Source of the DNA: an uncultured Nitrosospira sp.
GTDB taxonomy: Bacteria; Nitrospirota; Nitrospiria; Nitrospirales; Nitrospiraceae
Length of the DNA: 62,577 bases
Assembly: GCA_900696515.1 (NCBI GenBank)
Contig: CAADGK010000077.1
Location: 1 to 62,577 of the forward strand
Reading direction: 5' to 3'
Shown one piece after another: positions 16,775-25,395 of the stretch. Under the pieces are notes generated by a model. It did not search any database and was not told where the DNA came from. It saw nothing but the letters and a program-made list of their open reading frames with translations. The first letter of the stretch is position 1; the number at the start of each line of letters is the position of its first letter. A program made the translations under genes and the position numbers.

Positions 16775-17911
16775 TTACGCCCGACCGGTCATCAATCCAT
16801 CCGATGCCGGCATCATCGGACCGGCACTCGTCGATAGTGCTTCAGCTGTCGCAACCTTGACCCGATCACAGGCCAGCAGCATGACCCCCAGCACTACCAT
16901 CAACGTCAAGTTTGAAAACAGCAGCGCATAGCCCGCGATAAACATCAGTCCAATGCCATAGCCGGCCAGTCTCCCCATGGTCATGAGCTTCACCACCGTG
17001 TAGGACCAACAGAGTAAGCCCCCGACATAGAGGGCAAAGGGGAGATAAAACGTATAGCCCATCCCGAACTGAAAGATCCACCCGATGCCTTGCGAGGCCT
17101 GCCGAAACCCGGAGGCGAATCCTGGAGCAATGCGATCCAACAGATAATCGACCACAAGGAGGGTCGTAAACGTTACGCCCGTGACCGACCAAAACCAGAT
17201 GGCTCGGTTGCGTTGCTGCCGATTCTTCGTTCGCAGCGAGAGGCTCTTACTCTTGCCATAGGCCAGAAAGGCACAGACGCTGGCGAGGACCATCAAGGCC
17301 TCGCCCATACGATGCGATTCATACACCAAGGGAGGCTGCGCAATCGTTCCCATCAGACTATACGCCGACGACACGATCTGATAATACAGCCAGCCGGACA
17401 TACCCAAGAAATAGGTGACCGCCAACGCTCGTTGAGCCGGCTCACGATGCGTCATCGCATAGTCCGACACAAATGCGGTCAGCACCAACAGGGTCAATCC
17501 GTTGTAGACAATGGCACCCAACATCCCCGGCGGCACAACCAAAAACCCAACAGTGAGCACCAACAGCAGGGCCGTTCCGATGATCCCCAGTTTCACCAGT
17601 CGACTGTTGTCGCTCCCTCCCCAACGATTGACCATGGTGAGCGTCAGGGCCAAAAACAACAACACCGCGACGATGTTGAGGAGCCACGCTCCTACTTCGG
17701 TCAAGGCCGTGAATGTCGGGGTAATCCATGGATGCGTTGCGGCCATCTTACTGAGATGCATCCCAAGACGCGACAACAAACGGTACAACACAAGTTCGAG
17801 AAACGATGCGAGCAGGACGAGCTTGACCGTGTAGTCAAACAACGGACCAAAGTCCGATACTTTCCCGATCACCCGTTCGCTCAGCGTCGCCGGTTTCATC
17901 ACGGTATCCAT
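16775..17911 (-). CDS. Polytopic membrane protein of unknown function
   Basis: 378 aa with about nine or ten predicted membrane helices (first at about 27-45, then regularly to the last near 345-360). Family not recognised; I see no CXXC, heme-handling WWD or transporter signature. A few His and Tyr residues within helices (LYYQIVSSAYSL, VYESHRMGE) could face a cofactor, but this is speculation. The ATG at 17911 lies only about 11 bases after a consensus -10 box and lacks a Shine-Dalgarno, so translation from a leaderless mRNA is likely. Confidence 0.8.
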   Translation of the reverse strand: MDTVMKPATLSERVIGKVSDFGPLFDYTVKLVLLASFLELVLYRLLSRLGMHLSKMAATHPWITPTFTALTEVGAWLLNIVAVLLFLALTLTMVNRWGGSDNSRLVKLGIIGTALLLVLTVGFLVVPPGMLGAIVYNGLTLLVLTAFVSDYAMTHREPAQRALAVTYFLGMSGWLYYQIVSSAYSLMGTIAQPPLVYESHRMGEALMVLASVCAFLAYGKSKSLSLRTKNRQQRNRAIWFWSVTGVTFTTLLVVDYLLDRIAPGFASGFRQASQGIGWIFQFGMGYTFYLPFALYVGGLLCWSYTVVKLMTMGRLAGYGIGLMFIAGYALLFSNLTLMVVLGVMLLACDRVKVATAEALSTSAGPMMPASDGLMTGRA

Positions 17912-17921
17912 AGGAATCGAT

Positions 17922-17951
17922 ATTATAGCCGCCGTAGAAAAAGAGGGTCAA
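17922..17951 (-). promoter_or_regulatory. Strong sigma-70-type promoter giving a near-leaderless mRNA
   Basis: On the minus strand: -35 TTGACC (17951-17946), 18-base spacer, consensus -10 TATAAT (17927-17922). Transcription should start about 3-4 bases before the ATG at 17911. The -35 box overlaps the stop codon of the radical SAM gene. It would drive the membrane protein-TPR-tatA set separately from the radical SAM gene. Confidence 0.75.
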
Positions 17952-19726
17952 TGTGCGGCCATCGACGCCGGCTTTGCTCCTGCTTTGGCCTTCGAGATGT
18001 AGAGCAACCCGTCCGCCATCGCATAATTGAACGGCAGCTCGCACACCACCTCGCTGATCCTTCCGTACACGTACTGGTACAACCGCTCCGCTTCATCCGG
18101 GGTCATCCCCTCTTGCACCTCGTAGAAGAACCCAAGACTCAGATCTTCCGCGGACGGCCGCATGATCCGACGGATCCCATAGCTACCGGGATCGCTCATG
18201 ATCGGCGCTTCCTTTTCCAAATCAAACAGACAGGGCTGGCACGAAAACCCGTAGGACTCGTGCAATCGCTTGTTTTCAACGATGAAGTTCATGGTCTCAA
18301 GCGCTTCTTCTTCCTTCTCCGTGGGGAATCCGACGATGATGTAACAATGCACGGCAATCCCGAGGTCCACGCAGTCATCCGCAACCCGCCGGACCCACTC
18401 CTGCTTGATCCCCTTCTTCATAAAATCCATGATCCGCTGGTTGAAGGATTCCAGCCCAAACACGATCTTCAAACAGCCGGCATCCCGCATCGAGGACAGC
18501 AGCTCGCGTGAGAGATTTTTCTCGAAGCGCATCTCGCAGGTCCATTTGACATCAACCTGCTTCTCGATCAGTTGCTGGCACAACCGTTTGGTCGGCGACA
18601 GGGCGAAACATTCGTCGGTGAAAAAGAAGTGGCGCGCCCCGTAACGCTGTTTCAGCCATTGCAATTCTTCGACCGTACGGCTCGGATCCTTCTGCCTGAA
18701 ATTCTGGTGATCGAGGGTCAACGCGCAGAACGCACAATCTTTGTAGTAACAGCCGCGCGAAAACTGAACAGGGAGAACCGGTTCAGGCGAGAGGTAAAGA
18801 TCCAGAGGGAAGCCATCATAATTCGGGGCCGGAAGCTGATTCACATTCTCGGAATAGAACGGCTGGTTGACCGTGATCTTGCCGTTCTGCCGATAGATCA
18901 GGTTGGGCACCTTGCTGTAGTCCTTCTTCCCGGCCAGCTGGTTGACCAATTCAAGCAAAGCCGTTTCCCCCTCAAACACGACGATGTCGTCGGTGAGCTC
19001 GAACAGGCTGGGGCATCGGCGGATGTTATCGACCAGACGGGTAAAGATGCTGCCGCCGATCGTAATATGCAGATCGGGAGCCGCCTCCTTGATCAGTCGA
19101 CAGAGTGTGAGGCCCGGAATGATCTGCGATGTCGCGGTAATCGACACCCCAATGAGATCGGGACGGCTGTCGACGATCGACGGAATGAAGCGGTCACGAA
19201 AAAGGCTGAGATACGGATTCTGCGCCTCGTCGCGCACGACTCGCATCAGATCCTTCGAGGAATAGATCGAGTAGCTCCCAAACTGATTATCAACGACGGT
19301 CAATCGGGTCGGGAAGTAGACGGAGGACACGACCTCCAGCCACTTATCGATCATGAAGAGACTGGCACGATAGGCATCAGGGTCGTAAAATTCTTCACTC
19401 CGCAGAGTCTCCTTGGCCAACTCAATCCGATCGACCAGATACCCAAACCGATCAAGCGAGTCCGTCACCTTGCCATAGTGCTCGCGGCTTCCCGGCCCCG
19501 TCTCTCCCGTTTGGCTCCGCTCCAACTCGCGTTGCTTGGCCGTCAACTGTTGGTACACCTCTGCCGCATAGCCCCTGGTCAGTATGGTGTCCAATAATTC
19601 GATACCCAAATCACGCTGGGAAACGTTGGAAACCCCGCCTTGATGCAGAAACCCCGTCAGGGACGGCAAGCTGAGGTATGGCTGGGACGGATGCCAGGTC
19701 GGAGGGAAAAGGAGTGAGACGTTCAT
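17948..19726 (-). CDS. B12-binding-type radical SAM protein
   Basis: 592 aa. The N-terminal half resembles a cobalamin-binding Rossmann domain (GVSITATSQIIPGLTLCRLIKE, then ITIGGSIFTRL, FEGETALLELV), without an obvious DXHXXG motif. The radical SAM core starts near residue 320 with SRGCYYKDCAFC: the cluster cysteines (about 325, 330, 333) are spaced CX4CX2C rather than the usual CX3CX2C. FFTDECFALSP, MRFEKNLS, IVFGLESFNQRIMDFMKKG and CYIIVGFPTEKEEEALETM follow as expected for the barrel. It catalyses an unknown radical modification. It stands first in the second NXR-associated unit. Confidence 0.88.
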   Translation of the reverse strand: MNVSLLFPPTWHPSQPYLSLPSLTGFLHQGGVSNVSQRDLGIELLDTILTRGYAAEVYQQLTAKQRELERSQTGETGPGSREHYGKVTDSLDRFGYLVDRIELAKETLRSEEFYDPDAYRASLFMIDKWLEVVSSVYFPTRLTVVDNQFGSYSIYSSKDLMRVVRDEAQNPYLSLFRDRFIPSIVDSRPDLIGVSITATSQIIPGLTLCRLIKEAAPDLHITIGGSIFTRLVDNIRRCPSLFELTDDIVVFEGETALLELVNQLAGKKDYSKVPNLIYRQNGKITVNQPFYSENVNQLPAPNYDGFPLDLYLSPEPVLPVQFSRGCYYKDCAFCALTLDHQNFRQKDPSRTVEELQWLKQRYGARHFFFTDECFALSPTKRLCQQLIEKQVDVKWTCEMRFEKNLSRELLSSMRDAGCLKIVFGLESFNQRIMDFMKKGIKQEWVRRVADDCVDLGIAVHCYIIVGFPTEKEEEALETMNFIVENKRLHESYGFSCQPCLFDLEKEAPIMSDPGSYGIRRIMRPSAEDLSLGFFYEVQEGMTPDEAERLYQYVYGRISEVVCELPFNYAMADGLLYISKAKAGAKPASMAAH

Positions 19727-19851
19727 GGTCTGCGATGTCCTTTTACTCTTGAAAATCAGTGGCTTCTATTTCTTGAATTTTATACATTCCGCTCAAGGCG
19801 AAATGCAATCCTACTTGGGTGAATCGATCGGATGGATACAGATCACAGCAC

Positions 19852-19903
19852 AAAAAAAGGCCCCGGACCGCTCCCTCCTGTGAGGGCATCGATCCGAGGC
19901 CTT
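19852..19903 (-). terminator. Rho-independent terminator after nxrC
   Basis: On the minus strand, AAGGCCTCGGA pairs with TCCGGGGCCTT around a loop containing a secondary hairpin, followed by a run of seven T (19858-19852). It ends the nxrC transcription unit and separates it from the radical SAM unit. Confidence 0.85.
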
Positions 19904-19956
19904 GTTGAACTTCGAGAACGAGGCAGCCAAAAATCTGCCTCGCACGAATCAGATGA

Positions 19957-20907
19957 CTACAGCTTCAGCGTAAACCAGGTCGACAACGACTTCATGCCGT
20001 TTCGCTCGATGTTGGCGCCGTCCCACACTGCAAATGCAATGGGTACCGACATCCCCGCCTTGAACTGCACATCGTTCGCATCGCTGGTTTCCAATGTCCG
20101 CTTCACAACCACCCGCCAGGTTGGCCCGGTATACCCGCCGCCCTTCACGGACCCTGATGGCTCCCAAACACCGTTCCCGATGACATCCTGATGAGCTTGC
20201 GTCGTGAGGGTGCTGAAACCATTGGCGCTCAAATCCTCAACCGAACTCACACGGAGCGTCGGGTCAGACATGATATTTCCTGACCAGATGCCGGAGTTGA
20301 ACGGTCCGAGGCTGCGGCCGATACGGTCGGGATAGGTGACGCCTCCCGCCGGCTCTTCAAAGTAATAGTCCCAGAAGATTCCAGGGTACTGGTCGTCCAC
20401 ATCCCAGATGCCTGCACTATCCTTGCCGATGTCCTTCTGCCACTCAGCATTCCACCGCCAAATGTTGGTGGTTCCGCCGGATTGCCCCATACACTGAAAC
20501 GGCGGAGCTCCGGCCGTGTTCACCGGGAACATCAGCGCCACTTGATCGCGGAAGTCTTGCGGGCCGATCGCCGTATCATTCTTCGTCTGATCGATCCACT
20601 CCAACCGTAACCCCACTTCCTTACCGTTCGTCATTGCCTTCACGAACACCGATTTCACCGAAATATTCGGGTGCATCGGGGTGGTGATCAGCTGACCGCT
20701 CAGAGGAACGACAACTCCCGGCACGCTCTCCCAGACAGGGTTGGCACCGTCCATCGGAATTGAGCCCTTAACCGTCTTGGCCGGTATCGTCACCGGTTGA
20801 CTGACGGCGAGTGGTACTCGCCCCAACGTCAGCATCAGGCCGACAGTGAGGGCGGAGAGAAGAACGGCAAACACCAATTTCTTGTTGGTCGTCTGCGCTA
20901 CCCTCAT
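19957..20907 (-). CDS. nxrC: Nitrite oxidoreductase gamma-subunit candidate NxrC
   Basis: 316 aa from the ATG at 20907, with GGAGGG about 10 bases upstream. A signal peptide or anchor covers about residues 10-35. The mature part is the heme-b domain of type II DMSO-reductase gamma subunits (EbdC, ClrC, NxrC). The heme ligands are probably Met in PFQCMGQSGGTTNIWRWNAEW and Lys in ERNGMKSLSTW. In Nitrospira such proteins are candidates for the electron-transfer subunit passing electrons from NxrB onward. Placing the gene right after a TorD-like chaperone supports this. nxrA and nxrB are not within the window. A strong terminator follows. Confidence 0.85.
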   Translation of the reverse strand: MRVAQTTNKKLVFAVLLSALTVGLMLTLGRVPLAVSQPVTIPAKTVKGSIPMDGANPVWESVPGVVVPLSGQLITTPMHPNISVKSVFVKAMTNGKEVGLRLEWIDQTKNDTAIGPQDFRDQVALMFPVNTAGAPPFQCMGQSGGTTNIWRWNAEWQKDIGKDSAGIWDVDDQYPGIFWDYYFEEPAGGVTYPDRIGRSLGPFNSGIWSGNIMSDPTLRVSSVEDLSANGFSTLTTQAHQDVIGNGVWEPSGSVKGGGYTGPTWRVVVKRTLETSDANDVQFKAGMSVPIAFAVWDGANIERNGMKSLSTWFTLKL

Positions 20908-20985
20908 AGTATTATTCCCTCCTCGTGAAAATTGAATGAAAGATAACATCTACTCGCGAACCGTACCGAGCATTTCCACAGTCAC

Positions 20986-21957
20986 TCACGCAGTTCCAGA
21001 AGGCCGCCCTTCTTCCTGATCCTTGTCCTTCTCTTTCACATCCATGAAGGACTGGGCCCCGACTTCATTCAGCAACATGCTCAACTCATTCCCTTGGTCT
21101 TGCGCGCCGCACTCATAGGTCTGACCTTCCGGCGAACTGAACGTTGCGGGTCGATAATCGGTCTCCGTGTAGGGTTGAGGCGCCACGGCTAAGAACGCCG
21201 CCTCAAACTCCATCCAGTCACCGGTCATATCGGCCACCAACTTGAACAAGCCGGAGTCCGCCTTCTTGGCCAACATGCGGCAGAACAAGGGCACCCATCG
21301 ACCGATATGATTCTTCACGAATTTCTTTTGCGCCTCCACCACGATCTGGGTCTTTTCAGGCCCATCGTGACAGAGCGAGTACGACTCCTTGTAGGCAAGG
21401 AAATGCATGAACTCGAACTCCACACTGAGGTGGTCGAGCCGTTCATGGATGTCCTTGGAGAGTTCGACTCCAAACGCCTTGTAGAATCCCGAGATATCGC
21501 CCATGACATGAGACTGGGCAAATACGTGGTCGTTCCCGAACAGGGTTTCATAGGGGGGACAATCGAGCGTAATCACGTTACTGAACACGCGACGATGTTC
21601 CGACTGGAGATCGCTCAGTTGCCAATTGACACATTCTGAAGAGATCAGCCCCTCCACCATCTCCAACTGTTTTTTCAGCGCGACCAGCTTGTCCTTGGCA
21701 CGTTGGCTCCCATCGGCGCCGAGGGCAACGCCCAACGTATCAAGGGCCGTCCGACCATCTTCGACAAACTCCCCGCACCGCAAATAGTCCAGAAATTCCT
21801 CATCCTCCGGATAGAGGAGGCTCCAGGAGATCAGTAGATAAATTTTGCTGCGACTGAGTGCTCGCTCAACGGCCGGCGAATCTTTCAGTGTGGAAGGGTT
21901 CGGCAACGTGGCGGCTGCAGATGCAGAGACTCTGTGCATCGGCTGTTGACTCGTCAT
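20986..21957 (-). CDS. TorD-like molybdoenzyme chaperone
   Basis: 323 aa from the ATG at 21957 (GGAGGCGA upstream); an earlier in-frame start lacks a Shine-Dalgarno. All-helical TorD/DmsD/NarJ family: RSKIYLLISWSLLYPEDEEF, the family landmark VFSNVITLDCPPYETLFG, then HLSVEFEFMHFLAYKE and HIGRWVPLFCRML. These chaperones bind the molybdoenzyme catalytic subunit until its cofactor is loaded. In this setting the client is most likely NxrA. It is longer than typical (about 200-260 aa), with a disordered N-terminal 30 residues and an acidic/basic C-terminal tail. Next gene: nxrC, 78 bases on. Confidence 0.9.
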   Translation of the reverse strand: MTSQQPMHRVSASAAATLPNPSTLKDSPAVERALSRSKIYLLISWSLLYPEDEEFLDYLRCGEFVEDGRTALDTLGVALGADGSQRAKDKLVALKKQLEMVEGLISSECVNWQLSDLQSEHRRVFSNVITLDCPPYETLFGNDHVFAQSHVMGDISGFYKAFGVELSKDIHERLDHLSVEFEFMHFLAYKESYSLCHDGPEKTQIVVEAQKKFVKNHIGRWVPLFCRMLAKKADSGLFKLVADMTGDWMEFEAAFLAVAPQPYTETDYRPATFSSPEGQTYECGAQDQGNELSMLLNEVGAQSFMDVKEKDKDQEEGRPSGTA

Positions 21958-22143
21958 AGAAATCGCCTCCTGTCCGTCATCCGCACCCTGCCTCACAACG
22001 ATCACGTTCCAAGGTGTGACGGAAAAGCCCTGTATGTATATGAAATGGCCGGTGTGAAGTCAAGGGAGAACTCACCGGCCCCGTGATGATGCGATCGTGC
22101 TGATACGATCCGAGTGAAGCACTGCCAGCTCATGGAACGACCC

Positions 22144-22731
22144 TCACCATTGTCTCGCCGGAATCACACGAATCGCGACACGATCATTCACCGTCTTGCA
22201 AATCATCTCGCACATACCGCACCCCACGCAAGCTTCTCGAGAAACCAACAGGCGAAGCAAGGCCACATCCAGGGCGAGGGCATTGGTCGGACACTTCGAG
22301 ACACAGGCGTGGCAGCCCTGACCAGCCGTGCAGAGTCGATGTGAGATCTCCGCCGTCCCCATTCGAACCTGGTCAACCCCGCTGACCGGCATGAGCGCAT
22401 CCGTTCGGCAGGCCGTGATGCAGGGAAAATCTTCACACAATAGGCAGGGGGACTGATCGGCATAGAGAATAGGGGTACTATCGCCAGGATGCGCAGTGAT
22501 GGCTCCAGGGGGACAAGCCGTGACACAATCGTTGCACCTGGTACAACGGTCCAAGAATAGTCCTTCCGCCACAGCGCCGGGAGGACGTAACCAGTCCGGC
22601 CGAACTGCCGGCACGGCAGCCTCGCTGGGTGAAGCGTCCGCGTGTTTGACGAACTCCTGTGCCGCCCTGACGGTTGAGACGACGGAATCCTTCAGGAAAT
22701 CTCGCCGACCGTATGAAGGGTTGGTGGCCAT
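22144..22731 (-). CDS. Tat-signal polyferredoxin (NapG/NapF-like), four [4Fe-4S] clusters
   Basis: 195 aa. The N-terminus has a twin-arginine-like motif (GRRDFLKD, residues 9-16) but a weak hydrophobic stretch, so export is not certain. Four cysteine sets can hold [4Fe-4S] clusters: C63/66/69/73, C96/99/104/108, C134/140/143/147 and C168/171/174/178. This layout matches NapG/NapF/MauM-like ferredoxins. The start at 22731 is chosen because upstream codons fall in a palindromic repeat. It stands between the HExxH gene and the TorD-like chaperone, suggesting a role in electron transfer to, or maturation of, NXR. Confidence 0.87.
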   Translation of the reverse strand: MATNPSYGRRDFLKDSVVSTVRAAQEFVKHADASPSEAAVPAVRPDWLRPPGAVAEGLFLDRCTRCNDCVTACPPGAITAHPGDSTPILYADQSPCLLCEDFPCITACRTDALMPVSGVDQVRMGTAEISHRLCTAGQGCHACVSKCPTNALALDVALLRLLVSREACVGCGMCEMICKTVNDRVAIRVIPARQW

Positions 22732-22742
22732 GGGTTTTCTTG

Positions 22743-22868
22743 GAGGAGGGTCAAAAAGGCCGTCCGGCAAGGCCGCAGGCGATACAAGAACCGCAGGCGT
22801 ACATTCGGAGGTACGTTGAGGATTCTTGTGAGCCGAGAACGCAGCCGGCGGCCTTTTTCACCCTCCTC
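22743..22868. repeat. Palindromic repeat element, copy D
   Basis: Left arm GAGGAGGGTCAAAAAGGCCG (22743-22762) and a near-perfect inverted right arm (GCCGGCGGCCTTTTTCACCC, 22844-22863, then TCCTC). The copy-specific GAGGAGGG occurs in both arms. It starts a few bases after the TAG stop of the HExxH gene and ends just before the ferredoxin gene's start region, so the transcript would fold into a long hairpin between two genes of one operon. Confidence 0.82.
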
Positions 22869-22870
22869 AT

Positions 22871-23869
22871 CTACATGACGCCGTCGGCACGCAGCTTATA
22901 CACCTCCACACAGCGGTCACAGGCTCCGAATTCGACATCCCACCCAGGGTGATTCTCACGGATGAAGTCCAGCACGTAGGATTCCAGTTTAGTCCCCATA
23001 TCTTCGACCCACGAATAGGTCGGAAACCGGCAGAGCGGGCACGGGAACCCCGGCATCAGCATGATTTTATTCTGAGTTTCCGGCACCTCGCCGCCTTCGA
23101 CATCCACGGCCCGATCCATCACGCGAAGGATATCGGCGGCCATTTCGATCAACTCGGAGTGGGAGAAATAGGAGGTCTGCCAGAGCCCCTCGAACACCGA
23201 CTTCAGTTGAGGAGGCGGAATCTTTCGGTACCAGGACCGGAACTCCTTGAATCGATCCTCCTTGCTCAACATTGGCTCCTTGCCCGCCGCAACGAGCCGA
23301 CTATCCACGCTCAAACTCCATAACACGCGATAGCGCTGAAGGATCAGCGTCTCTTCCCCTGGATTCAACCCGACCTTGGTGTCAGGATCGTAGCCGAACA
23401 ACGGATCGATCATGTCGGAGATATGCATCAGTTCATGGCGACAGTACCGAGTAAGCGCCGGGTCGTAGAAGCGACGGGGAATCAGCTTAATCCCGACTCC
23501 CTTCATCCCCTTCTCTTCAAATTCCCTGGCCAGGTCCTTTTCAACCGATCCCCATTTCCTGAGGATATCGACGCCTTCCTGATCTTCTTTCAAGACCCCT
23601 TTGACCAGGACGATCCCGACCTTCTCCCTGAGGAGCGGGTATTCATTAAAGGAATCACGAACGATATCCGAAAACCCCCAGGTGCCGAAGAGGTACTGGT
23701 ACAACTTCTTGAACTCCGCCTCCCGATCTTCAAGGATGAACTTCTCGTAGATCGGATCCGCATGCTCGTGGAATTCCTTGTAGTACGTCGGATCCCCCTC
23801 TCGTTCCGTCTTTTCCACGAACGAGTCGATTACTTCCTGAAGCAATGCCGGTTGGAACCTGATTTCCAT
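22871..23869 (-). CDS. Unknown protein with an HExxH motif and two CxxC pairs
   Basis: 332 aa from the ATG at 23869, cytoplasmic, with no signal peptide. RYCRHELMHISD (HELMH at 145-149) matches the zinc-metallopeptidase HExxH consensus. Two CxxC pairs near the C-terminus (C277/C280 in FPCPLCRFPT, C317/C320 in ACDRC) could bind a structural zinc or Fe-S cluster. The family is not recognised. It is the first gene of the unit that continues with ferredoxin, TorD-like chaperone and nxrC, so a processing or maturation job for NXR is a sensible hypothesis. Peptidase activity is unproven; Glu-rich surroundings make chance occurrence possible. Confidence 0.75.
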   Translation of the reverse strand: MEIRFQPALLQEVIDSFVEKTEREGDPTYYKEFHEHADPIYEKFILEDREAEFKKLYQYLFGTWGFSDIVRDSFNEYPLLREKVGIVLVKGVLKEDQEGVDILRKWGSVEKDLAREFEEKGMKGVGIKLIPRRFYDPALTRYCRHELMHISDMIDPLFGYDPDTKVGLNPGEETLILQRYRVLWSLSVDSRLVAAGKEPMLSKEDRFKEFRSWYRKIPPPQLKSVFEGLWQTSYFSHSELIEMAADILRVMDRAVDVEGGEVPETQNKIMLMPGFPCPLCRFPTYSWVEDMGTKLESYVLDFIRENHPGWDVEFGACDRCVEVYKLRADGVM

Positions 23870-24140
23870 TGAAATACTCTCAATCACATCATGAGGCCAT
23901 TGCCACACAACCCGCCGGACGGTTCAAGTGCAAGGGAGTCGAAACTATCAGCGCGAGATCTCCGCGACGTCCGCTGAATACCCTCGGCATCGATCTACAG
24001 CCTGCCGTTCATATGGGCAGGCCCGTCGAAGAGTTGACTTGATCGTGAGGCATCTCTTACGATCTGAATTATCGAATGAAATTATACTGGCCGGGTTGTT
24101 CACCAATCAAGGACCAGACAGCCAAGGAAACGCACGACCT

Positions 24141-25235
24141 ATGTCCGATCCAACGATGACTCCTTTCCTCGCGCCCGGTTCCGTTCGGATAGAACCTACA
24201 TCAACCCCATCCATCGACTTCCTAGCGTACTGGGGCACGGATTGTCGGGAAGTGAACACCTTCCGAGGCCATTCGCATGGCGTGTGGACCGTCGCCTTTT
24301 CACCGGATGGGGCCGTGCTTGCGAGCGGCGGCGCCGAACGCCTCGTCCGCATGTGGGACATTGAAACCGGTCGGCTGCTCCGCTCCCTTCGCGGCCATAC
24401 CCACGATATCCGTGCCATCGTCTTTACCCCGGATGGACAAACCCTCGCAACCGGCAGCGAGGACCGCACCATCCGACTCTGGAACGGTAAGACAGGGGAG
24501 CCAATAAAGCTTCTCTTTACTCGCTACGACCATAATGTGTGCAGCTTATCCCTCTCCCCGGATGGACTCATGCTCGCGCGTGGGAGCCATAATAAAGACA
24601 TCAAGATTTGGGAAGTCACCACCGGCACCGAGCTCATGACCCTGCTGGGCAAAGACGAGTACGATCACCATTGGTCGGTGTGCGTCGCATTCTCACCGGA
24701 CGGCATTCATCTCGCCAGCGGGACCGACATCGGAAAAATTAAAGTATGGGAAGTGCTCCCAAGCGGGGAGGAAAAAGTCCTCCACGACGGCCATTGGCGA
24801 AAAGACCAAGTGGATTCAACGGAGACCCGTGGTTACTTCATCGAAGACGACGGCGGGTTCCAAAAACCGATGGACTACTGGATCGGCGCGATGACCTTCA
24901 CCCCGGATGCAAAATTTCTGATCACCGGCAGCCGGGATACCACTATCAAGCTCTTTGAGATGCCGACGGTGGTCGAGAAGAAAGCGTTGACCGGTCACAA
25001 GGGTTGGGTCCGCAGTCTTGTCGTCTCCCCGGATGGGAAAGTCTTAGTCAGCGCGAGCGACGACCAGACCATCAAGTTTTGGGATCTGTCCACCGGTCGA
25101 AACTTCCGAACCCTCAAAGGCCACAGTGGCCCAGTCCGCGGATTGGCCTTTTCTCCCGACGGCAAACGCCTCGCCAGCGCCTCCTGGGATCGGACGGTGA
25201 AGCTATGGGAGGGGGGAGCAAAGACAGAGGAGTAA
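24141..25235 (+). CDS. WD40-repeat beta-propeller protein
   Basis: 364 aa from the ATG at 24141 (AAGGAAA about 10 bases upstream); an in-frame start 71 codons earlier would read through what looks like promoter sequence shared with the divergent HExxH gene. Seven WD40 repeats cover nearly the whole protein, each with an FSPDG-type strand and a final W/F (FRGHSHGVWTVAFSPDG... LVRMWD; FWDLSTGRNFRTLKGHSG; KLWEGG). They should close a seven-bladed propeller. No catalytic domain or signal peptide, so a binding scaffold of unknown partner. Confidence 0.87.
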   Translation: MSDPTMTPFLAPGSVRIEPTSTPSIDFLAYWGTDCREVNTFRGHSHGVWTVAFSPDGAVLASGGAERLVRMWDIETGRLLRSLRGHTHDIRAIVFTPDGQTLATGSEDRTIRLWNGKTGEPIKLLFTRYDHNVCSLSLSPDGLMLARGSHNKDIKIWEVTTGTELMTLLGKDEYDHHWSVCVAFSPDGIHLASGTDIGKIKVWEVLPSGEEKVLHDGHWRKDQVDSTETRGYFIEDDGGFQKPMDYWIGAMTFTPDAKFLITGSRDTTIKLFEMPTVVEKKALTGHKGWVRSLVVSPDGKVLVSASDDQTIKFWDLSTGRNFRTLKGHSGPVRGLAFSPDGKRLASASWDRTVKLWEGGAKTEE

Positions 25236-25395
25236 TGCGGAACTTGGGTTGAGACTCCATGAGGACATGGATACTTGTTAGTCAAGTATGAGTCAAGTTA
25301 TCAGTCAACCTCTTTGAAAACTTTGTACCAACTTAGCCATCAGATCGTCCGTAAACATGCAACATCGTCTCTTCCATATTCTATAAACAGGACAC

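Noticed and set aside
17090-18511. 473-codon open frame on the plus strand opposite the membrane and radical SAM genes
   Set aside because: It is rich in Arg, His and Gln, has no domain or ribosome binding site, and mirrors two well-supported genes on the other strand; a GC-driven antisense frame.
22743-22868. Palindromic repeats read as rho-independent terminators
   Set aside because: They lack a T run after the stem, have loops of 70 bases or more, and one lies between genes that otherwise look like one operon.
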